Positions 16,169 through 25,458 of a DNA stretch of 64,000 nucleotides are shown here, one piece after another. Positions within the stretch are counted from its first letter, which is position 1. Every line of letters begins with the position of its first letter. The DNA comes from Mycobacterium sp. IS-1742 (lineage in GTDB: Bacteria > Actinomycetota > Actinomycetes > Mycobacteriales > Mycobacteriaceae): positions 62,001-126,000 of the forward strand of contig NZ_LQIV01000044.1 of the NCBI RefSeq assembly GCF_001500125.1, read 5' to 3'. A program made the translations under genes and the position numbers. Below the pieces are notes generated by a model. It worked only from the letters and a program-made list of their open reading frames with translations, ran no database searches and had not been told where the DNA came from.

Positions 16169-17014
16169 ATGCACGAGTCGTTGAACCTGACCGGGCGGAT
16201 CGTGGTCGTCTCCGGCGCGGGCGGTGGCGGGATCGGCACCACGGTCACCGACCTGGCGGCCACCGCAGGAGCGACCGTGATCGCGGTCAGCCGCAACCAG
16301 GACAATCTCGACCAACACATCGGTCCGTTGATCGCCAAGGGCCTGTCGATCGTCACGGTCGCGGCCGACGCCTCGACCGACGAGGGCATCGCCCGCGTTC
16401 TCGACGAGGCGCGGCGCACCGAAGGGGATCTCTACGGGTTGGTGAACGTCGCGGGCGGCGCCGCCCCCGCGACGTGGATGCCGTCCACCCGCGTCAACCG
16501 CGAAGACTGGCGGTCGCTGTTCACGGCCAACCTCGAGACCGCGTTCTTCATGAGCCAGGCCGTCGCCGCCGAGATCCGGGCACAGGGCCGCAAGGGGTCG
16601 ATCGTCTCGGTGTCGTCGATCAGCGGGATGAACACCGCACCGTTCCACATCGCCTACGGCACAGCCAAAGCCGCGGTGGTCGCAATGACCCGCACCATGG
16701 CCGTCGAACTGGCGCTCGACGGCATCCGCGTCAACGCCGTCGCGCCCGGCGTCACCGAGACCGCCGCCTCGGCCACCTACGTCGACGAGGATCCCGAACG
16801 GGACCGCACGGCGATCGCGATGGGCCGCCGGGGCACACCCACCGAACAGGCGAACGCCATCCTGTTCCTGCTGTCCGACATGTCGAGCTACATCACCGGC
16901 CAGACGCTGCTGGTCGACGGCGGCCTGGACCTCAAGTGGACGCATCTGGGCGCCGACAACACGTCGTTGTTCCTCAAGGACGAGAACTTCCGCCGAGCGA
17001 TAAGTCGGCCATGA
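16169..17014 (+). CDS. Short-chain dehydrogenase/reductase
   Basis: A 281-residue SDR. The cofactor motif is SGAGGGGIGT (about residues 15-24), NVAGG replaces NNAG, and the catalytic Tyr163-GTA-Lys167 is present. It opens the long plus-strand catabolic run and is followed by the Rieske gene after 28 nt. The ATG at 16169 is preferred over a TTG six nt upstream; no strong ribosome-binding site is seen, so a leaderless mRNA is possible. Likely substrates are hydroxyl groups introduced by the following oxygenase. Confidence 0.9.
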   Translation: MHESLNLTGRIVVVSGAGGGGIGTTVTDLAATAGATVIAVSRNQDNLDQHIGPLIAKGLSIVTVAADASTDEGIARVLDEARRTEGDLYGLVNVAGGAAPATWMPSTRVNREDWRSLFTANLETAFFMSQAVAAEIRAQGRKGSIVSVSSISGMNTAPFHIAYGTAKAAVVAMTRTMAVELALDGIRVNAVAPGVTETAASATYVDEDPERDRTAIAMGRRGTPTEQANAILFLLSDMSSYITGQTLLVDGGLDLKWTHLGADNTSLFLKDENFRRAISRP

Positions 17015-17042
17015 AGGTCCGTCTTGGATTGAAAGGACAGAA

Positions 17043-18458
17043 GTGACGCACACCGAATCCGATCTGGACGCCGCGATCGAGGTCGACGCCGATCCGGACG
17101 ACTCGACCGGTGAGATCGCCGAGGACCTGTCGGACTCGATGACCATCCCGGTCGAGGCGTACATCTCCGAGGAGTACGCCCGCGCCGAGCGCGACAAGCT
17201 GTGGCGCAAGGTGTGGCAGCAGGTCGGGCGCGTCGAGGAGATCCCCGAGGTGGGCAGCTACCTGACCTACGACATCCTCGACGACTCGATCATCGTCGTC
17301 CGGACAGGGCCCGACGAGTTCACCGCCCACCACAACGTCTGCATGCACCGGGGGCGCCGGCTCATCGACGTGCCCGACGGTGCGAAGAACGCGGTCGGCC
17401 GCGCTCGGAAGTCCTTCGTCTGCGGATTCCACGGCTGGACATACGGTCTCGACGGCACGTGCATGCACATCCGTGAGCAGGACGACTGGAAGGGCAAGCT
17501 CACCCCGCGCAACACCCACCTCGCCCCGGTGCAGGTGGACACCTGGGGCGGCTGGCTGTTCGTCAACATGGATCCGGACTGTGAACCGCTGGCGGACTAC
17601 CTGTTTCCGGCCTCGAAGATCCTCGACCCGTTCGGGTTGGAGAACATGCGCTACAAATGGCGCAAGTGGTTGTACTTCGACTGCAACTGGAAAGTCGCGC
17701 TGGAGGCCTTCAACGAGACCTACCACGTGTTCACCACCCACCCGGAGTTCAACAAGTTCGGCGAGTTCAAGGGCTGGGCCAAGGCGCAGGGCAAGCACAG
17801 CAACATCGGCTACGACGCGCCGAAGGGTATGGACGAGACGAAGTCCAAGATCCGGCTCGGGACTGGTGACGATCCCCGCGTCTCCACCGCGGAGATGCAG
17901 ATGTACACGTGGGAGCAAACCAACGCCACCACCACCGAGACGCTGGTCAACGCGGCCAAGCGGCTGGTCGACGAACTGCCCGAGGGCACGCCGGCCGACA
18001 AGGTGCTCCAGCACTGGCTGGCGTCGGCGCGTCGCGACGACGAGGCCCGCGGCGTCATCTGGCCGACGATCCCGCCGGACATCCTGGGGCAGAGCGGCAC
18101 GGCGTGGCAGCTGTTCCCGAACTTCCAGATCGGCCAGGGCCTGACGAGCGCGCTCTGCTACAGCGCCCGGCCCGATCCGAGCTATGACCCGAACAAGTGC
18201 ATCTTCGAGGTCGCCGTGTTCGAGCTGTACCCCAAGGGCGAAGAGCCCGAGACGGAATGGGCGTACACCCCGAAGGAGTCACCGAACTGGCTGTCGGTGC
18301 TGCCGCAGGACTTCTCGAACATGGCGGCCGTGCAGCGGGGCATGAAGTCCGCGGGTTTCCCCGGCACGATGCCCAATCCCTACCGCGAGCGCAGCACCGT
18401 CAACCTGCACCACCAATTGTCGAAATACATGGGCACCGGCGAACCACAGGAGCTTTAG
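17043..18458 (+). CDS. Rieske non-haem iron oxygenase, alpha subunit
   Basis: A 471-residue aromatic-ring-hydroxylating-type oxygenase. The Rieske [2Fe-2S] ligands are Cys100-x-His102 and Cys127-x2-His130; the 24-residue gap between the pairs is longer than the usual 15-17. The mononuclear iron site is seen in NETYHVFTTH (His228, His233). It starts at GTG with AAAGGAC upstream. No ferredoxin or reductase gene is adjacent, so electrons must come from elsewhere. Next gene, after 4 nt, is a Baeyer-Villiger monooxygenase, suggesting consecutive oxygenations of one substrate. Confidence 0.92.
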   Translation: MTHTESDLDAAIEVDADPDDSTGEIAEDLSDSMTIPVEAYISEEYARAERDKLWRKVWQQVGRVEEIPEVGSYLTYDILDDSIIVVRTGPDEFTAHHNVCMHRGRRLIDVPDGAKNAVGRARKSFVCGFHGWTYGLDGTCMHIREQDDWKGKLTPRNTHLAPVQVDTWGGWLFVNMDPDCEPLADYLFPASKILDPFGLENMRYKWRKWLYFDCNWKVALEAFNETYHVFTTHPEFNKFGEFKGWAKAQGKHSNIGYDAPKGMDETKSKIRLGTGDDPRVSTAEMQMYTWEQTNATTTETLVNAAKRLVDELPEGTPADKVLQHWLASARRDDEARGVIWPTIPPDILGQSGTAWQLFPNFQIGQGLTSALCYSARPDPSYDPNKCIFEVAVFELYPKGEEPETEWAYTPKESPNWLSVLPQDFSNMAAVQRGMKSAGFPGTMPNPYRERSTVNLHHQLSKYMGTGEPQEL

Positions 18459-18462
18459 GACG

Positions 18463-20310
18463 TTGACCACCACCGAGAACACCTGCGGTCCGACCGCGAC
18501 CCCGGACGACATCGACATTCCCGCACTCCGCGAGCGCTACGCCGCCGAACGCGCAAAGCGGCTGCGGCCCGAAGGCGCCGACCAGTACCTGGAGCTCGAA
18601 GGCGAATTCGCCGAGTTCTACGAGGTGGACCCGTACACGACCGTGAACCCGCGGGACCCGATCGTCGAGGACACCGACGTCGTGATCCTTGGCGGCGGCT
18701 TCGCGGGGCTGCTCGCAGGTGCGTACCTGAAGAAGGCGGGCGTGACGGGTATCCGGGTCATCGAGATGGCGGGCGACTTCGGCGGTGTGTGGTACTGGAA
18801 CCGGTTCCCGGGAATCCAGTGTGACAACGACGCCTACTGCTACATCCCGCTGCTCGAAGAGCTCGACTTCATGCCGAGCAAGAAATTCGCCGACGGCGCG
18901 GAGATCTTCCAACACTGCCGCAACATCGGCAAGCACTTCGGCCTGTACGACGGCGCGCTGTTCTCCACTCAAGTACGTGAACTGCGCTGGGATGACGGGG
19001 CGCAACGCTGGCAGATCAGCACCGACCGCGGTGACGAGATCCGGGCGCGCTTCGTCGTGATGGCGCAGGGCTCCTACAACCGTCCGAAGCTTCCCGGGAT
19101 TCCTGGCATCAAGGACTTCACCGGCCACGTGTTCCATTCGGCGCGCTGGGATTACGACTACACCGGCGGCAACGCCGACGGTGGGCTGCACAAGTTGGCC
19201 GACAAGCGTGTCGCGCTCGTCGGCACCGGCGCGACCGGCATCCAGCTGGTGCCACATCTAGGCCGGGACGCCCAGCAACTCTACGTGTTTCAGCGCACCC
19301 CGTCGTCGGTGGACCAGCGGGTCAACACCCCGACCGATCCGGACTGGGTCGCATCGCTGCAGCCGGGTTGGCAGGAAGAGCGCAAGCGCAACTTCCACAA
19401 CTGGTCACCGTTCGTCGGCGTCGTCTTCGGTGAGCCGGATCTGGTGTGCGACTTCTGGACCGAACTCGGCCGCAACCTCACCGCACGCATCGCGGCCAGC
19501 CCCGACCCCGCCGCGGTCACGATCGAGCAGATCATGGCGTTCCGGGAAGAGGAAGACTACAAGATCATGGAGCGGCTGCGCCGGCGCGTCGCCGAGATCG
19601 TCGAGGATCCCGACACCGCCGAAGCACTCAAACCGTACTACCGCTTCATGTGCAAGCGGCCGACGTCCAGTGAGCAGTATCTGGCCAGCTTCAACCGGCC
19701 CAACGTGACGCTGGTCGACGTCTCGGAATCCAAAGGCGTGGAACGATTGACCGAGAAGGGGATCGTCGCCAACGGCGTCGAGTACGAGGTGGACTGTGTG
19801 ATCTTCGCCAGCGGCTTCGAGATCTCCACCGAGATCCACCGCCGGTACGCCATCGACAGCATCGTCGGCCGCGATGGACTCTCGCTGTTCGACTACTGGC
19901 GTGACGACTACAAGACACTGCACGGGATGACCAGTCGTGGGTTCCCGAACCAGTTCTTCATGGGCTTCATTCAGGGTGGCGTGTCGGCCAACACCACGGC
20001 GATGTTCGAACAACAGGCCAAGCACATCGCCTACATCGTGGCCGAGGCGCAGAACCGGGGCGCTGCCGTGGTCGAGCCCACCCAGGAGGCCCAGGACAAC
20101 TGGGTCCACACCGTCCGCGAGCTCGCAATCGACAACTCGGCGTTCGAATTATCCTGCACTCCTGGGTATTACAACAACGAGGGGCGCGGCGGCGCAGAGC
20201 GCAACGGTGCATTCCTCGGCGATTTCTACTCGCCCGGCTTCTACGCGTTCGACGAGCTGATTGCGGCGTGGCGGGACAGCGGCGACCTCGAGGGCCTGGA
20301 ACTTTCGTGA
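18463..20310 (+). CDS. Baeyer-Villiger flavin monooxygenase
   Basis: A 615-residue type I BVMO that would turn a ketone into an ester or lactone using FAD and NADPH. It has the FAD motif GGGFAG (residues 77-82), the BVMO fingerprint FTGHVFHSARWD (219-230) and a second Rossmann motif GTGATG. The N-terminus is about 60 residues longer than cyclohexanone monooxygenase, as in terpenoid and steroid-type BVMOs. It starts at TTG after AGGAG. The next gene overlaps its stop (GTGA). Substrate is unknown; a cyclic ketone is likely given the propeller lactonase candidate nearby. Confidence 0.92.
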   Translation: MTTTENTCGPTATPDDIDIPALRERYAAERAKRLRPEGADQYLELEGEFAEFYEVDPYTTVNPRDPIVEDTDVVILGGGFAGLLAGAYLKKAGVTGIRVIEMAGDFGGVWYWNRFPGIQCDNDAYCYIPLLEELDFMPSKKFADGAEIFQHCRNIGKHFGLYDGALFSTQVRELRWDDGAQRWQISTDRGDEIRARFVVMAQGSYNRPKLPGIPGIKDFTGHVFHSARWDYDYTGGNADGGLHKLADKRVALVGTGATGIQLVPHLGRDAQQLYVFQRTPSSVDQRVNTPTDPDWVASLQPGWQEERKRNFHNWSPFVGVVFGEPDLVCDFWTELGRNLTARIAASPDPAAVTIEQIMAFREEEDYKIMERLRRRVAEIVEDPDTAEALKPYYRFMCKRPTSSEQYLASFNRPNVTLVDVSESKGVERLTEKGIVANGVEYEVDCVIFASGFEISTEIHRRYAIDSIVGRDGLSLFDYWRDDYKTLHGMTSRGFPNQFFMGFIQGGVSANTTAMFEQQAKHIAYIVAEAQNRGAAVVEPTQEAQDNWVHTVRELAIDNSAFELSCTPGYYNNEGRGGAERNGAFLGDFYSPGFYAFDELIAAWRDSGDLEGLELS

Positions 20311-21242
20311 CTGAGTTGAGGTACGACGGCCGTGTCGCCGTCGTCACCGGCGGTGGTCGCGGGCTCGGCCGGGCGTACGCGCTGCTGCTCGCCGCGCGCG
20401 GGGCGAAGGTCGTCGTCAACGACCTCGGTGGCAGCCTGACCGGCGACGGCAGCGATGCCGGACCCGCGCAGGAGGTGGCTCGCGAGATCGTCGCCGCCGG
20501 TGGTGAGGCGATCGCCAGCACCGATTCGGTGGCCACCCCCGCAGGCGGGGCGGGCATCGTCGAGGCGGCGCTGGACACGTACGGCCGCCTGGACATCTTG
20601 ATCCACAACGCGGGCAACGTCCGGCGCGGATCGCTGCGCGAGATCAGCTACGACGACTTCGACGCCGTGCTCGACGTCCACCTGCGCGGCGCGTTCAACG
20701 TTGTGCGGCCGGCCTTTCCGGTGATGTGCGATGCCGGCTACGGCCGCATCGTGCTGACCTCGTCGATCGGTGGCCTCTACGGCAACCACGACGTGGCGAA
20801 CTACGCCGTCGCCAAGGCGGGGGTCATCGGGCTGTCGAACGTCGCGGCCATCGAGGGAGCCGAACACGGCGTGCGGAGCAACGTCATCGTGCCCGCGGCG
20901 GTCACCCGGATGGCCGAGGGGATCGACACGTCGGCCTATCCGCCGATGGGCCCGGAACTGGTGGCGCCGACGGTCGGCTGGCTGGCGCACGAAAGCTGTT
21001 CGGTGACAGGCGAGATGTTCATCGCGCTGGCCGGCCGGGTGGCCGCCGCCGTCCTCACCGAGACACCGGGTGTGTACCGGCCGTCGTGGTCGGTCGAGGA
21101 CGTCGCCGCCGACCTCGACGCGATCCGCGACCGCTCCGAGCCCGTCGTGTTCCCGGTGGTACCCGACGGCCACAACGCCCACATCCGCTACAGCTTCGGG
21201 ATGGCTCTCCAGAACTCGGCGCAGGGAGCCTCGCATGGCTGA
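20307..21242 (+). CDS. Short-chain dehydrogenase/reductase (3-hydroxyacyl-CoA dehydrogenase-like)
   Basis: A 311-residue SDR with TGGGRGLGRAY near the N-terminus, NDLGGSLTGDG characteristic of the FabG-like/peroxisomal multifunctional enzyme type 2 group, and the catalytic YAVAK. That subgroup often acts on 3-hydroxyacyl-CoAs, including steroid side chains. The C-terminal extension (about residues 240-311) is typical. GTG at 20307 overlaps the BVMO stop, and its own stop overlaps the CoA-transferase start by 8 nt. Confidence 0.9.
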   Translation: MTELRYDGRVAVVTGGGRGLGRAYALLLAARGAKVVVNDLGGSLTGDGSDAGPAQEVAREIVAAGGEAIASTDSVATPAGGAGIVEAALDTYGRLDILIHNAGNVRRGSLREISYDDFDAVLDVHLRGAFNVVRPAFPVMCDAGYGRIVLTSSIGGLYGNHDVANYAVAKAGVIGLSNVAAIEGAEHGVRSNVIVPAAVTRMAEGIDTSAYPPMGPELVAPTVGWLAHESCSVTGEMFIALAGRVAAAVLTETPGVYRPSWSVEDVAADLDAIRDRSEPVVFPVVPDGHNAHIRYSFGMALQNSAQGASHG

Positions 21243-22458
21243 CGCGGCCGGGCCGTTGGCGGGTGTGCGCGTGGTGGACCTGACCGCGATGGTGATGGGT
21301 CCGTATTGCACCCAGATCATGGCCGACATGGGCGCCGACGTCGTGAAGGTCGAACCGCCGGAGGGGGACAACACCCGGTTCATCTCGGTCGGCCCCGCCC
21401 AGGGGATGAGCGGGGTGTTCGTCAACGTCAACCGCGGCAAGCGCGGCATCGTGCTGGACCTGCGCACCGAGGACGGCAAGGCGGCGCTGCGCGCGCTGAT
21501 CGCCGAGGCCGACGTGTTCATCCATTCGATGCGCGCCAAGGCGATCGCCAAACTCGGATTCGCCTACGACGACGTCGCCGCGCTGAACCCGGACATCGTC
21601 TACACCAACTGCTACGGCTACGGGCACCGCGGCCCGGACCGCGATCTGCCCGCCTACGACGACACCATCCAGGCCGAATGCGGTATCCCCGCCGTGCAGG
21701 AACAACTCACCGGCGAGGCCAACTACGTCGGAACCATCATGGCCGACAAGGTCGCCGGCCTGACCGCCCTGTACGCCACCATGATGGCCCTGTTCCACCG
21801 TGAGCGCACCGGCGAGGGACAGGAGGTCGAAGTCGCCATGTTCGAGACGATGGCCGCCTTCATGCTGGTCGAACATGCCAACGGCGCCATGTTCGACCCC
21901 CCGCTCGGACCCGCGGTGTATCCGCGCACCGTCGCGCCCAACCGCAAGCCGTACGAGACGAAGGACGGCTACATCGCCGCGCTGATCTACAACGACAAAC
22001 ACTGGAACGCGTTCGTCCGCGCCGTGAAACCCGTGTGGGACAACGATCTGTACGGCACGCTCGAGCGGCGGGCGAAGCAGATCGACACCGTCTACGGCCT
22101 GGTCGCCGAGACGCTGAAGGAGCGCACCACCGACGAGTGGCTGGCGTTGTTCCGCGAGTTGGAGATCCCGGCCGCGCCGATCCAGAACCCCGGCGCGCTG
22201 TTCGACCACCCGCACCTCAACGCCGTCGGCCTGTTCGAGACCGTCGAGACCCCGCATGGCGCGGTGCGCTTTCCCGGTGTGCCGACTTGGTTCTCGCGCA
22301 CCCCGGGTCACGTCCGCGGGCCTGCGCCGGAACTGGGTGCCGACACCGCCGCGGTCCTCGACGAACTGGGCTTGGGCCGCGCCGAGCCTACGGTTGATGA
22401 CGGAAATCCGGCGGATCTCGTCACCAACCGTAGTGTCGGCGCCTCGGAGATGGGGTGA
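21235..22458 (+). CDS. Family III CoA-transferase (CaiB/BaiF)
   Basis: A 407-residue CoA-transferase. Family features are LAGVRVVDLTAMVMGPYCTQIMADMGADVVKVE at the N-terminus, the NVNRGKRGIVLDL strand, and the catalytic Asp in PAYDDTIQAE (about Asp142/143). It would move CoA between carboxylic acids, activating an acid without ATP. The last 20-odd residues, after ELGLGRAEP, are encoded by a palindromic repeat (22383-22438) and are not expected in the family, so the C-terminus has been extended by an insertion. The gene overlaps its neighbours on both sides. Confidence 0.92.
   Translation: MADAAGPLAGVRVVDLTAMVMGPYCTQIMADMGADVVKVEPPEGDNTRFISVGPAQGMSGVFVNVNRGKRGIVLDLRTEDGKAALRALIAEADVFIHSMRAKAIAKLGFAYDDVAALNPDIVYTNCYGYGHRGPDRDLPAYDDTIQAECGIPAVQEQLTGEANYVGTIMADKVAGLTALYATMMALFHRERTGEGQEVEVAMFETMAAFMLVEHANGAMFDPPLGPAVYPRTVAPNRKPYETKDGYIAALIYNDKHWNAFVRAVKPVWDNDLYGTLERRAKQIDTVYGLVAETLKERTTDEWLALFRELEIPAAPIQNPGALFDHPHLNAVGLFETVETPHGAVRFPGVPTWFSRTPGHVRGPAPELGADTAAVLDELGLGRAEPTVDDGNPADLVTNRSVGASEMG
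22383..22438. repeat. Palindromic repeat, copy 1 (inside the CoA-transferase 3' end)
   Basis: Arms CTACGGTTGATGAC (22388-22401) and GTCACCAACCGTAG (22420-22433) pair over 14 positions with one mismatch, with an 18-nt loop. The sequence aligns over almost its full length, loop included, with the perfect hairpin at 30789-30847. It lies within the reading frame and encodes the C-terminal residues of the CoA-transferase. Confidence 0.75.
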
Positions 22459-23612
22459 CCATGGACTTCGACATGGGGCCGCGGGCCGCCGACCTGCGCA
22501 CCCGGCTGCGTGCGCTCGTCCACGACCATGTGCCCGAGCACTTCCTCGGGGCGTTCACCGACGATCCGGCCGATCTCGAGACCGCGCAACGCTTCTGCCG
22601 ACTACTCGCCGAGCAGGACCTGCTGTGTCTGGCGTGGCCGGAGGAGTTCGGCGGCGGGGGAGCGTCGGTGTGGGAGCAGACCGTGGTGCGCGAGGAGATG
22701 TGGGCGCACCACGAACCGCGCGGCGCCCAGTACATGGGCGTCAACTGGGTCGGGCCGATCATCATGCGGCACGGCACCGAAGAGCAGCAGGCCAAGCATC
22801 TGCCGCCGATCGCCCGCGGTGAGGTGATCTGGTGCCAGGGCTTCTCCGAACCCGAATCCGGCTCCGACCTCGCCTCGCTGCGCACCGTCGCCCGCCGCGA
22901 TGAAGGCGGGTGGCTGGTCAGCGGACAGAAGATCTGGACGTCCTACGCGACGATGGCGCAGTGGTGCTTCCTGCTGGCGCGCACCTCCAAGGGCGAGCGC
23001 AAACAACAGGGCCTGACGATCTTCCTGGTGCCGATGGACGATCCGGCGATCCAGGTGCGGCCGATCCGCTCCATGCTGGGCCCGCACCACCTCAACGAGG
23101 TGTTCTTCGACGATCTGCGGGTGACCGAGGCCGACGTGCTGGGCACCGTCGACGCGGGCTGGTCGATCGTGCAGGACGTCATGGCGTTCGAGCGGGTGGG
23201 CATCGCCCGGTACGCCCGGTGCGAACGGTTGCTCGCCGCTGCGCCAACGGTTCTCGGTGAGCGCTGGGACGATCTGTCCGAGGAGTTGCGCGGGCGCTGG
23301 GTGCGGATGCTCACGCACTGCCGCCGGGCCCGCCTGATGGCCTACCGCATCGTCGAACTGCAGAACAGCGGTCGCATCCAGCCCGGCGACGCCGCCGCCT
23401 ACCGCATTGCGGTGACCAAGCTGGACCAGGACAGCGCGGAGGTGCTGATGGATATCGCCGCCGAGGTGTCCCACGACGACGCCCGGGCCGCCTGGTTCCT
23501 CGGCGAGGTCGAGGACCACTGGCGGTACTCGCAGGCCGCGACCGTGTCGTCGGGCAGCATCGAGATGCAGCGCATCCTGCTGTCCCGCGCCCTGCTGGCG
23601 GCGGCGAAATGA
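22455..23612 (+). CDS. Acyl-CoA dehydrogenase (FadE-type)
   Basis: A 385-residue acyl-CoA dehydrogenase with WCQGFSEPESGSDLASLR (FAD and substrate-binding), the GQKIWTSYA strand and the C-terminal SSGSIEMQRILLSRALL. Its end replaces the usual GTSEIQR. GTG at 22455 overlaps the CoA-transferase stop; an ATG 6 nt later is an equal alternative. The next gene is a shorter, diverged acyl-CoA dehydrogenase overlapping by ATGA, so the pair probably forms an alpha2-beta2 heterotetramer, as known for actinobacterial steroid-type FadE enzymes. Confidence 0.9.
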   Translation: MTMDFDMGPRAADLRTRLRALVHDHVPEHFLGAFTDDPADLETAQRFCRLLAEQDLLCLAWPEEFGGGGASVWEQTVVREEMWAHHEPRGAQYMGVNWVGPIIMRHGTEEQQAKHLPPIARGEVIWCQGFSEPESGSDLASLRTVARRDEGGWLVSGQKIWTSYATMAQWCFLLARTSKGERKQQGLTIFLVPMDDPAIQVRPIRSMLGPHHLNEVFFDDLRVTEADVLGTVDAGWSIVQDVMAFERVGIARYARCERLLAAAPTVLGERWDDLSEELRGRWVRMLTHCRRARLMAYRIVELQNSGRIQPGDAAAYRIAVTKLDQDSAEVLMDIAAEVSHDDARAAWFLGEVEDHWRYSQAATVSSGSIEMQRILLSRALLAAAK

Positions 23613-24526
23613 TCCTCGACCTCGGTGACGACGCCCGGGAGTACGGTCGCCAGGCGCTGCGGGCCTTCGAGAACGCCGGCGGCGACCTGCTGGTCCAGCA
23701 GGCCGAAGCCAAACCGGCCGACCGGGAATCACTCGCCGGCCCGACGCTGACCGAACTCGGCGCGTGGGAGCTCGACGTCCGGGCCGACCCGGACGAACTG
23801 GAAGCGGCCGCCGCACTGTGCCGCAGCGCCGGCTACTGGGCCGTCCCGTATCCGGTGGCCGAGCGACTGGCCCGCCCCGCCGACCTCGACGTCGACGGCC
23901 TGCTGGTCGTCTCGGGCAACCGCCCGGCCGGTGCGCTCGCCGGTCTCGAAACACGTTGGGCAGCAGTCGCACTGGACGGCGCCCGGAGTATGGTGACGGG
24001 CCATGGCGCTGCCGGTGCGGCGTTCGTCGCCGAACTGGAACTGTCCGCCGCCGGCGACGCAGGCACGGGGGACCTCGCCCTCGCTCTCACCCTGCCCTGC
24101 TGGACGCTGCTCGGCATGCTCGACCGGGCCATCGAACTGACCACTGCTCACGTCACGCTGCGCAAGCAGTTCGGGCAGACGCTGTCGAGTTTCCAGGGCG
24201 TGCAGTTTCAGCTGACCGATGCGGAGGTCGAACGCAGCGGCGTCGACATCCTGGCCAAATACGCCCTGTGGAGCATCGCCACCGGACGGTCCGAGGCCGT
24301 CGACGATGCGCTGGCGTTGCGGCTGGCCGCGATCGAGGCCGCGGAAGTCGTGTTCCGCGTGTGCCATCAGCTGCACGGCGCCGTCGGCTTCTGCGACGAG
24401 ACCACGCTGTCGTGGCTGTCGCGCTACAGCCAGCCGCTGCGCCGCCTGCCGCTCGGACTGTCGGCGACGCGGTCGGAATTGACCAGACGCGCGGGCCGCC
24501 GCGGGCTGACGGGCCTGTACACGTGA
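23609..24526 (+). CDS. Acyl-CoA dehydrogenase, small partner subunit
   Basis: A 305-residue acyl-CoA dehydrogenase-related protein. Only the C-terminal helical domain is well conserved (ELTTAHVTLRKQFGQTLSSFQGVQFQLTD, then CHQLHGAVGFCDETTLS); the N-terminal FAD-binding part is diverged and shortened. This is the pattern of the second subunit in heterotetrameric FadE enzymes. It is flanked by the full-length partner upstream and a Gfo/Idh oxidoreductase downstream (GTGA overlap). Confidence 0.88.
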   Translation: MILDLGDDAREYGRQALRAFENAGGDLLVQQAEAKPADRESLAGPTLTELGAWELDVRADPDELEAAAALCRSAGYWAVPYPVAERLARPADLDVDGLLVVSGNRPAGALAGLETRWAAVALDGARSMVTGHGAAGAAFVAELELSAAGDAGTGDLALALTLPCWTLLGMLDRAIELTTAHVTLRKQFGQTLSSFQGVQFQLTDAEVERSGVDILAKYALWSIATGRSEAVDDALALRLAAIEAAEVVFRVCHQLHGAVGFCDETTLSWLSRYSQPLRRLPLGLSATRSELTRRAGRRGLTGLYT

Positions 24527-25458
24527 AGGTTCTCGTCATCGGCACCGGCTTCGGCAGGCACGCCGCCGCCCCGGCCTACGAGGCCGCCGGATTCGACGTG
24601 GAGGTCGTGAGCCCCCGCGACGAGGGCGCCGTCGCCCGGCGGATCGCCTCCGGCGTCGACCTGGTGTCCGTGCACTCGCCGCCGTTCCTCCACGTCGACC
24701 ATGTGACCGCCGCGCTGGATCGTGGCACCGCGGTGTTGTGCGACAAGCCGTTCGGTCGCACCGCCGCAGAGGCCGCCGCGATGGTCGACCGCGCCCGCGA
24801 GGCCGGCGTGCTGACCTTCCTCAACTTCGAGTTCCGGTGCCGCGCCGCATGGGCGAAGGTCAAGGAGTTCGCCGACGCCGGGGCGATCGGCACGCTGACT
24901 CACCTGAGCTGGAACTGGTACGGCAACGGGCTGCGCGGCCGCCGGTACGGGTGGATCAACGACGCCGACCTCGGCGGCGGCTGGATCGGCGCCTACGGGT
25001 CCCATCTGATCGACTTCACCCGCTGGTTGTTCGGCAGCGAGATCGTCGACTGCGGCGGCGTCACCCGGATCGACGATCCCACCCACCGCGGTACGGCGAC
25101 CGCCGAGGACGCCTACGCGGCGTGGTTCGTCCTGGCCGGCGGGGCGACGGCGACCCAGGACACCGGATTCGCCACCGCAGTGAACACGCTGCCTCGCGCG
25201 GTGCTCCTGGGCACCGACGGCGCGATCGAACTCACCGCCGACACGACGCTCGTGTTGCGCACCGGCAGTGCCGAGCCGGAGACCTTCGCCTTCGACCGAC
25301 CCGGCCGACCCGATCCCGCGCTGGTGACCTTCTTCGGCCAGGTCGCCGAGGCGCTGCGGACGGGCACGCAGATCACCCCCTCGTTCGACGACGGCCTCGC
25401 CGTTGCCCAGGTGATGGACCGCCTGCGCGCCAACGCGTTCCGGGAGCGCCCGAGGTGA
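24523..25458 (+). CDS. Gfo/Idh/MocA-family oxidoreductase
   Basis: A 311-residue NAD(P)-dependent oxidoreductase. The Rossmann domain starts VKVLVIGTGFGRH, with CDKPFGR in the place of the usual EKP, and a catalytic-region GGGWIGAYGSHLIDFTRWLFG. The family mainly acts on sugars and cyclic polyols; here it lies between two acyl-CoA dehydrogenase pairs and overlaps both neighbours by GTGA, so it is part of the same pathway. A role on a cyclic hydroxy or oxo intermediate is possible but unproven. Confidence 0.88.
   Translation: MKVLVIGTGFGRHAAAPAYEAAGFDVEVVSPRDEGAVARRIASGVDLVSVHSPPFLHVDHVTAALDRGTAVLCDKPFGRTAAEAAAMVDRAREAGVLTFLNFEFRCRAAWAKVKEFADAGAIGTLTHLSWNWYGNGLRGRRYGWINDADLGGGWIGAYGSHLIDFTRWLFGSEIVDCGGVTRIDDPTHRGTATAEDAYAAWFVLAGGATATQDTGFATAVNTLPRAVLLGTDGAIELTADTTLVLRTGSAEPETFAFDRPGRPDPALVTFFGQVAEALRTGTQITPSFDDGLAVAQVMDRLRANAFRERPR

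Noticed and set aside
16974..18014. A 346-codon minus-strand frame opposite the Rieske gene
   Set aside because: Shadow frame; the plus strand carries the iron-binding motifs.
19405..20109. A 234-codon minus-strand frame inside the BVMO gene
   Set aside because: Shadow of a real gene, composition rich in Val/Gly/Asp/His as expected from the complementary GC pattern.
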